Assembly (NCBI GenBank): GCA_009760855.2
Contig: WPIO01000159.1
Location: 311,001 to 375,000, forward strand
From: Cristatella mucedo
Taxonomy: Eukaryota; Bryozoa; Phylactolaemata; Cristatellidae
DNA length: 64,000 bases
Direction of reading: 5' to 3'
Part shown: positions 40,701-49,700 of the stretch, piece after piece
Layout: each line of letters starts with the position of its first letter
Position numbering within the stretch: the stretch's first letter is position 1
The notes under the pieces: generated by a model
What the model saw: only the letters and a program-made list of their open reading frames with translations
Told to the model about the DNA's origin: nothing
The model's database searches: none
Translations under genes and position numbers: made by a program

Positions 40701-43700
40701 GCATTAAAGCGTATTCACCCTATTTAACAACGTAAAGTTCGTAGTGCATTAACGAGTTGGTTGCGCGTAAAACAGGCTAACCTGCCGACTAGGTATTTTT
40801 AGCCTGCCAAATGTGCACTGTTTGTACGTCTGTAGTTATGCATTGTTAATGCACCTTAGCTGAGCGCTGTATTTATTGTTTCATTAAACAGTGCCTCTGT
40901 CCTAATGCACAAGTGTAGCTTAATCAGATCTCTCGGTGAACTGGACTTAGACACAGCTTGACAGTAGAACTGCAGACAAAAATGCAAAAATACCAATGTC
41001 TAGAGTATTCACTTACTTAAGATATTTCTTAGGAATTCAGACTTAAGTAGAGTGTTTGCTTGTGTTGCAGGATTTTCGGCAATACTTGATATTATTGATC
41101 GTCAAACTCTTTTTTTGAGTGCATCTCATCTCGCCTGGGCAGCACAGGCACTGCACTGCAATAATTTAGGTCCTATCTCAGTGAGGAACTCCAGAGCCTA
41201 GATGTCAATAAGTAACAGTAATTCGAGGAGCCCTTAAAGTACGAAATCTGTGTCTGATCGAGTTCTTTTCACAATTTAAACTCTTCCTATTGCCCATATA
41301 ATCAGCGAGCACAATCAAGGAATTCATTTCTATTTCTAAGCAAATGGCGCACAGCTGTGTCTGTGCTTTGATCCCTTCCTGAATTCTAATACGTTAAACT
41401 CTCCCAAATCTCTTGCTGCAGGTATAGCTGAAATACTGACTTGGATGGTAGTAAACTTTGTCAAATTAAATTATGATAGCACCATCTCGCTAGCTATTGG
41501 AAAATTTATTTTACTCAGAAATTTGAAAACCCAATCCTCCAAATAAGCTTGGCCAAGATATCTTCTGTAGCATTTGCACTCAATCTGGGTGCCCAGTACA
41601 AAGTGAACTTTCATTAGACAACTACATCAACGTCGCAGTCGTTGAAATCATCTAATTTCAGCTATGGTACTTTGCAAAGAGTAGGAAGTGATTAGAAAGT
41701 GGTGTCACATTCAAGCTGGTCCATGCATTTGTGGCACCACATCTCGATTTCTACTACTTGCCGCTCTCTTGCCTTTTCGCTATGCATGAAAGTGCTTTCA
41801 GCTGGTGTAAATCTCTGAAGTTAATCTTGTCTGTCGTAAACCTTGCAGTTTCCATTAGATGTTTCGCCATCACACCACTTCTCAGTGACACGCACTGGCC
41901 CCCCTATCTAGAAGCACATGTCTTCATTGTCTTATCACTCACTTTAAGGTTAAGGTCAATTCATTCTCTCACTCCGGCCTATCTATCTGAAATACTTTCC
42001 AACCAGGCTAGATAGTCTACCACCCGCCCATCAAATAGCCTTACTTTGCTGTGCCTCTAACCAACCTCAAACACTTTCAAGATTGTGGCTAGTGCTAGAG
42101 CAAGTGGGCTCACAAATCGTATAAGTCACTTTCAGATGACATCAAAACTTCATTACTTGACGACCTTTACAAAATTACAAATCCAACCTTTTGTTCAGTG
42201 TTATTAATTTTTCTTTATGTGCTTATGCGTGCTGACAGTCTGAATCTTATCACTAACATATTTAAATATACCATATTTAAATATAATACTAACATATTTA
42301 AGCGCCTAGAGAGAGATTGAGTTCTCTGAGGGCGCTTTATCAAGTGCATTATTATTATTATTATTAAATGCTGCTTTTGCGGAATGACCTGGTGACGAAG
42401 AGATAACAAGTTGGGTCGTAGGTGTCTAGCCCGATGTGAGAGCAATTATTATTTCAATAGCGGCGAATAAACATTCCTTATAACTGCCTTTCCCCTAGCT
42501 TATGTATCTCCACCTGGAACTCCACAAAGCCATAAACATTATGTGGGTGTTACGCAGGAGAGTTTTGTATAGCACAGTCACAGCCTAAGCGGCTTTCGGT
42601 ACGCATTCGGTAGCCAACAGACTTTGTCTCACGAAACAAAGAGAAGTGGGAAGCATAGCAGAGTCAGAAGAGCAGTTGAGGTAGTGAGTAGCGTGGAAGT
42701 AGCAGCTCAGGACCACTGAAAAGGATGAGCTATAGTCGGCAGCAGGAGAGTAGGTGTAGTTGAATAAGAATTGTGGAAGCGAGTTCCACAGTCTAGGACC
42801 TGCAGAGCTAAAGCTTCTGTCGCCAACGATTTCTGCAACTCACTGCTTACTGGCCTCCCAGCATGTGCGATCAGGCGATTGCAGCTGGTGCAAAACTCCG
42901 CAGCTAGGCTTGTCTGTCGTGAGCGTCGCAGTTGCCACATTACTCCACTTCTCGCCGACCTGCACTGGCTACCAGTCAAGCAACGGATTGACTTCAAGGT
43001 TTTGTCGCTCACTTTGAGGTTCCTTCATTCTTTGGCTCCAGCCTGTCTCTCAGATATACTCCCCCATCAGGCCAAGCATCGTACCACCCGCTTTTCGGAA
43101 TCCAACAGTCTACAAATACCTCGTACAAACCTCAAATCCTTTGGAGACCGTGCATTTAGTTCGTATGCTCCCAAAGCCTGGAACTCCCTCCCGACCTGCG
43201 TCAGAACATTCCCTGACCTGACCACATTTAAAAGGATCTTAAAAACACACCTATTTAGGACAGCATTTAGTGGGTCCCTGTGATTCGTCCTTCACGTGCT
43301 TATGCGTGCTGACATTGTGCATGCTGCCACTAACCACATTTGCATGCTGACCCTGTGCATGTCACCCCTAACCATGTTATTCATCTTGTTTGTTTTTCAA
43401 GCATTATTTTACTTATCATTTAATTGCATTTCCCTTTGCAGCAAATGTAAAGCGCCTAGAAAGAGATTGAGTTCTCTGCGGGCGCTTTATCAAGTACATT
43501 ATTATTATTATTATTATTAACTGTCTATAAGCGGAGGAATGGAACAGCTAATTTATTGTCCACACAGGACCTGAGGGCGCGAACAGGCTGAAACTGATGC
43601 AGCAGGTCAGCTAGGTACGAAGGAGCCAAGCCGTGGCGGGCCTTGTGGGTCAGCGTAAGAACTTGGCTCTGTACCCGTTGCTCAACCGGCAACCATCATC

Positions 43701-46700
43701 GCTCTTTTAGCAATGGAGACACGTGCTCAAAACTCTGGGACTTGAAGACCAGCCTTGCAGCCATATTCATAGTCAGCTGCAGTGGCCTAGTTGCTGTTTT
43801 GGTAGCCCAGCCAAAAAAGAATTACAATAATCAAGCCGAGATAGAACTAAGGAGCTAGTTAAATGTTTTTCAAGCCACCGTGGAATACAGCTCCTAATCT
43901 TGGATAGGGATCGGACGTGATAGCTAGCTGTAGAAGCAGTCTTCTGTCGACTTTCTTCTGGCAGCTGTCAAAAACAACACCTAAATTTCGAGCTCGCGGC
44001 GATCGTCACACAACAGCGTCGCCTATTTGAAGAGCAAAGCCTTCCTCTGAAGTAGCATTTGGGATTTAGCCTCTAGTTACTGCACTTTGGCACATATATC
44101 TGTGACTACTTGTTAGTCGGATTCTGGCGTTACAAGCAAATTATTAAAATGGTCTTCTAATTCTATCAAGCTTTTTTCCTCAACCTTTCGTCCGTTTGTA
44201 AGAAAATGCTGGAAGAATTCTTAGGAAAACCCATTCTATTTCCAACTTTGCACTAGCTGACCACAATCTGTTTTGAGTTCTAGATATTGAATATCAAAAG
44301 ACTTACATTAAGAAATGTTGTGCTATTACTTCACGTTCTGTGCGTTTGCACGGGTACATTGTGTATCTGAACTAAAAACGTGTACAGCTCAAAGGGGTGG
44401 TACTTTTTTCGCAATCTCATTAAATCGTCCAATTTTTATAAACTCTAGCACTCTTAGGCAGATTAAATGAATGCTGCTTTAAAAATAAGTTTCTAAACGG
44501 TCACTCGCAAAATTTGTTTAGTTATTATATTTGATCATAAGCTTCGAGGCAGTTATTCGAAGCCATCCTCGTCCACAAGCGTGATGGCTTTAATCACAGA
44601 CACTACTGCACCTTCCGCAATCAGTCGAGGTAAGGCTGTTGGCACGATGGTCCAGTGCATCTCACTATAGACTGGAGCTTGAGAACCACCTTTAATTACC
44701 ATCTAGATAAATCTAGTTTGTCAGCAGTCAATATCGTCATTAAAATAAAGTGGGGCAGGCCTAGCTTTCGTAGACGCATGTTGATCTATGCTGTTCTCAA
44801 ATAACGTGTATTAAGTTCTTGGTTTATTCTCTTTCTACACTCAGCAATGCAAGATCGCAGAGTCTGCCTTGACTCAAAGATGCCCATAAATATGAAAGTA
44901 TTAGTTATAATTTGCTGAATGTCAGGTCTGAAAAGCTGGTGATGAGATCTGCGACGGTTAACATTATGTGAACAGCAATACGAAGATAAGGTAAGGCGAG
45001 CTCCTCTCCATACTGAACAATAAATCAAGAAGATTCTCAGGTTTTGCTACATTCATTTTAGCTTGTCTGAATAGAAATACTCGGAAATCCAAATTTTTGC
45101 TGTAGCTACTGTCAATTAATATCAGAGCTTTACGTTTCATTACGGTTTTTACGCATGTATTCTTTTGGGTGTCGCTGTCAGCGAAATAACTCACTCTTTC
45201 AACAAAGACTTCAACAATAAGAAAATACCAATACTTGGTGCCGGCGTCAGCCACAGGAGTGACTCTTTCAAAGGTCATCCGGCGAGTACTTAAAGTATGG
45301 GGAACCCGGAGAACCTGCTCTAGATCTGTTTTTTTTTCAAAATTTCTACTCGCATCGTTGTCAATTTGATCAATAAGCACAATCTAGGCTTTAGGTTTGT
45401 GCAGACAAATCGCACACCTGGAGCTGTGCTTGCTTCGATACCTGCCAGCTTCCGTCCCTGATTATTCTTTATTATTCCCCTGTTAAGCTATTGCCTAGCT
45501 GCAATGAAGCTACCGATCGCTTCACTGCCACTCTCTGATATGACCGAACAGCCCCGGCACCTGGATGCTACAGGAAGGTCGTATTTCCAATTAGTTTGCC
45601 GAGTGACTCAGCAAGCCTCGAGCTGACCCACTTACACACACAGAAGGACCCCGTCCCAGCCGCTACAGTCCACGTTCGCACGGACCACCGCCTGATCTCG
45701 TTAGTCGAAAGGGTCAGGCTCTGCTCACGACTCAGCCCTTGATTGGCTGAAGCTAGAAGAGCTGGGCCGGCCACGGAAACTGCACTGGCCAGTGCGGCCG
45801 TTAAAAGTTCGTCTAAGGAAACAACTCGACGCCAGATTGCTGTGCCGTTCAGAGCTTAGAGGGTACACAAAGCGAGGCTGCAAGGCAGCGACTGAGAGGC
45901 ACTGCCTGAGAACAAGCACCTCTACTCGCCATACAAGCATGCCAAGTCATGGCCGACGCTTCCTGATTCAGGGCTTAGAGTTAGGGCTCGTCGGCTCTGG
46001 TAGTGTAGTCCGGTTCTACTTTGGTCGGCGAGCCCCTTCGAGAGGCATCTGGGTCATATTTTTGCCATAACTACCAGAGCCTAGATTCGCCTATGGCAGC
46101 AAGATCGAGCGATCTCATCTAGAGTTGTAACGAGCTACTATTTACTGTTGAAATATCTCCGCGTCTTTATTTGCTATTACCTATAGGTTAGATGGATGAG
46201 GAATAATCGCATTGAAACTATTCATATTCGGTTTAATTTCCAATTCGATGCATTAAGAAAACGACGTGTGGTCTGGTAATGGCGTTCAAAGGCGAAGATA
46301 AGATGGAGTTGCCGTTGGAAGCAGGACCAGCTGTGACGGTCTGGCCTGCTAACTAATCCCTTTTGATTCCTGGATCACTTACCTCGAATGCCGGCCTTTG
46401 ACTTGACCTACCAACATGATCGTGTTCCGACTTTGTCTGTTTGCAATACCTCGCAGCGTAATGAAGGGGCGTGTTTTCCTCCTTATCTCGAACGTTGATG
46501 TCTGAAAATAGGTGTAGTTTCCTTATTTGATCTTTTTAACTTGCTTGATCAACGACACAACCAAAGTACGGAAAAATGTAGAAGATGTAGTAAGAAAGTC
46601 AAATTTCGGGAAAATGTTTCATAGACTAAAGCCTCATTCAAAGTGCCAAGTGAGTACCGATTATAACTTGACAATAGCTTACTATCTTGCAGGTATTTGA

Positions 46701-49700
46701 AAGAAGTAATTTTTCACTAGAATCTTTTTACCTTTTATAATGACCATTCGATAATGGGGCGGATGCCTCGTTTAAATTAGTCAGTTGGCAATGCCACGAT
46801 GAATATTAAGTTTGCAAAAGAAGGTCCGACGAAGAAACTGAGTGCGTACCTATGTGGAAAGTAAGTTCAGGAGCCCAGTGAAACACCCTTAGCTTATAAA
46901 CACCGCTTCACAAACGATCGACTGGAATTCTTCCTATTGCTTTTCTGATTTCCGAGGAAATATGCAGCACATACCATAGCCTGTTTATGATAGTCTACTA
47001 CCGGCTTCATCGCAGAGGCTGATACCCGCCCAAGTATTGCAGTGTTCCTGTGGGTCGGCATGATTATCTTCTGAACATTCCCAATCATGTGACCTTCACC
47101 AAAATTCTTTAGAATTAAGCTCGGCGAGCATCTCTCACATGCTGTTATTTTACCTTCAGGCTTGTGGAGAATGAGTTTTCTAGATTTGTAGGAAATGCCA
47201 CGCAATTACAGTATTTAGACGTCAAAATACATGTATTCTCCAATTTTAGCTGTTTAGGTCACACAAGTGGTTTAAATCGTACTTGTCTGATCGTGTTCAA
47301 TCCGTGTCGTGTGGGGGTCAAGTCTCAGACACGAGAAGGGTCACCTGTGGAGTCCCTCAAGGGTCTGTACTTGGTCACTTGCTGTTCTCCATTTATACGC
47401 AACCTCTGGGAAAAGTGACTAAGGCCCATGGAATAGGATATCACTTCTATGTTGACGATACTCAGTTGTATTTGTTATTCAAATCGTCGGAATCTGCTGC
47501 GGCAACTGATAAACTGAATGCTTGCCTTGCCGATATTCGATACTGAATGTCGGAAAACTTGCTGAAATTAAATGATGATAAAACCGAACTGCTGCTCATA
47601 GGACACCCTAAGCGTATGGCTGGATTAAAAGGCTTTGCCGTTCTAATAGGAGATGCTATTGTGCGGCCATCACCACTTGCTCGAAATTTAGGTGTCGTGT
47701 TTGAAAGCTGCCTCAATTTCAAAAGCTTCATTCAGAAGACTGCCTCTACAGCTAGTCATCACATCCGATCCCTGTCCAAGATTAGGAGCTGTCTCCCACA
47801 GTGGCTTGTAAAAAATTTAACTAGCTCTCTAGTTCTGTCTCGGCTTGATTATTGTAATTCCCTTTTGGCTGGGCTGCCAAAGAAAGCTATTATGCCAATG
47901 CAGCGTAAAATGAATATGGCTGCAAGGCTGGTCTTCAAGTCCCAGCGGTTTGAACACGTGTCTCCTTTGTTGAAGGAGCTAGGATGGTTGCCGGTTGAGC
48001 AAAGGATACAGAGCAGAGTTCTTACGCTGACCCACAAGGCCCGCCACGGCTTGGCTCCTTCATACCTAGCTGAGCTGCTGCATCAGTTTCAGCCTGTTCG
48101 CGCCCTCAGGTCCTATGTGGACAATAAATTATCTGTCCCATTCCTATGCTTAAAGACAGTTGGCGAGACAGAAGCTTTAGCTCTGCAGGTCCTAGACTGT
48201 GGAACTCGCTTCCACAATTCTTACGCAACGATAACTACTCTCCTACTGCAGACTATGGCACATCCTTTTCAGCGGTCCTGAGCTGCTACTTCTATGCTAC
48301 TCACTACCTCAACTGCTCTCCTGACTCAGCTATGCTTCCCACTTTCTCTTTGTTGCGTGAGACAAAGTCTGTTGGCTACCGAATGCGTACCGAAAGCCGC
48401 TTAGGCTGTGGGTGCGCTATACGAAACTCTCCTGCGTAACACCCACTTGGTCTTTATGACTTTGTGGAGTTACAGACGGAGATACATTACATTACATTAC
48501 ATTACACTACAAATGCATCATCTTTCTATTCGTAAATGACTTTACCATATTTTTATGTGGCTGCTGTTAGGGTTTACGGGTTCTCTCCAGCAAAAATCAC
48601 TGTGCAGTTACCATGTAAAAGCTATATGATGACGTTTCCACGGAGTTAATGCCCTCGAGATTAACTAATTAAACAGCATCCAGCTCTGTAGCGACATCCA
48701 GTTACATCTCTAGAGCCCCACAACTAACCAGAAGATTTTATTTCTGTTAGTAAGATAGAATTGTGTAATTAAGTTTGAAGTAGATCTCAAGAACAACACA
48801 AAAATGACTGCCCAAGAGCTACCCATGTTACCATGATAAGTACAAAATTACGCACTCGGTAACTCAACGAAGCAAAAATTCAATAAGTTGGCAGTAAACT
48901 TTCTTAAATTTAATGACGATAAAACCAACTTACTTGTTACGGGCAAACCAAGTGAGATTCAGAAATTGGAAAGGCTGTAACTGAAAATAGATACTGCCAG
49001 CATATCTCCTGTTGAATCTGCACGAAATCTAAGTGACATGTTCCAAAGAGGCGTTTCATTGGACAACCACATCAGCTCCACAGTCTAGTCTGCCTACTTT
49101 CAGCTCCATAACGTTGCTAAACTTTGGCTTGATTCCACATGGATACCAGATCTAAATTGTTCCATGCATTTGTGACATTCCGTCTCAACTTCTGTAACCC
49201 GCTGCTTGCTGGTCTACCGGCCTGTGCGCTCAGGCGCTTATAGCTGGTGCACAACTCTGCATCTAGGCTTGTCGGTTGTGAGCGTAGCAGTTGCCACGTC
49301 ACACTTATTATCGCCGACCTGCACTGGCTCCCATTCAAGTAACGCATCGACTGCAAGGTTTTGTCACTCACTTTTAGGTACCTTCATTAAAAAACAAAAG
49401 ATACGAGCTGATTAAACAACCTCTTTTGGATAGTGACAGAAGAGCCTTTACGGCTATCACCACCGCTTGCAGCGGCAATACAGAATTGACCACCACAGGA
49501 TTCGAACCCACGATCTTGGCTCCGAGGTCATGAAAAGCAACTGCATTACTTAGTGTGCTATCACGGCTCACCATTCTTTGGCTCCAACCTACCTATCAGA
49601 TATAGTCCCCACAAGGCTAAACAATTTACCTACCGATTTTAGAATCTAACTGTTTACCCATACCTTGTACAGATCTCAAATCCCCAGGAGACCGTGCCTT

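Larger units (their letters stand above)
29842..46382 (-). other. TRPA1: TRPA intron 2, 16.5 kb, retroelement-filled
   Basis: The intron between exons 3 and 2, with intact splice sites (gtaagt donor, cattttcaag acceptor). It contains at least four LINE groups, LTR-like sequence, a SINE-2 and a minisatellite, listed separately. No ankyrin-type exon was seen inside it, and exons 2 and 3 join in phase without one. Confidence 0.75.

Noticed and set aside
46411-46416. Earlier donor gtaggt for TRPA exon 2
   Set aside because: It would leave phase 1, which does not fit exon 3; the donor gtaagt at 46382 gives phase 0.
46894-47205. 103-codon minus frame as an extra TRPA exon
   Set aside because: Not ankyrin-like, and exons 1 and 2 already complete one repeat across their junction.
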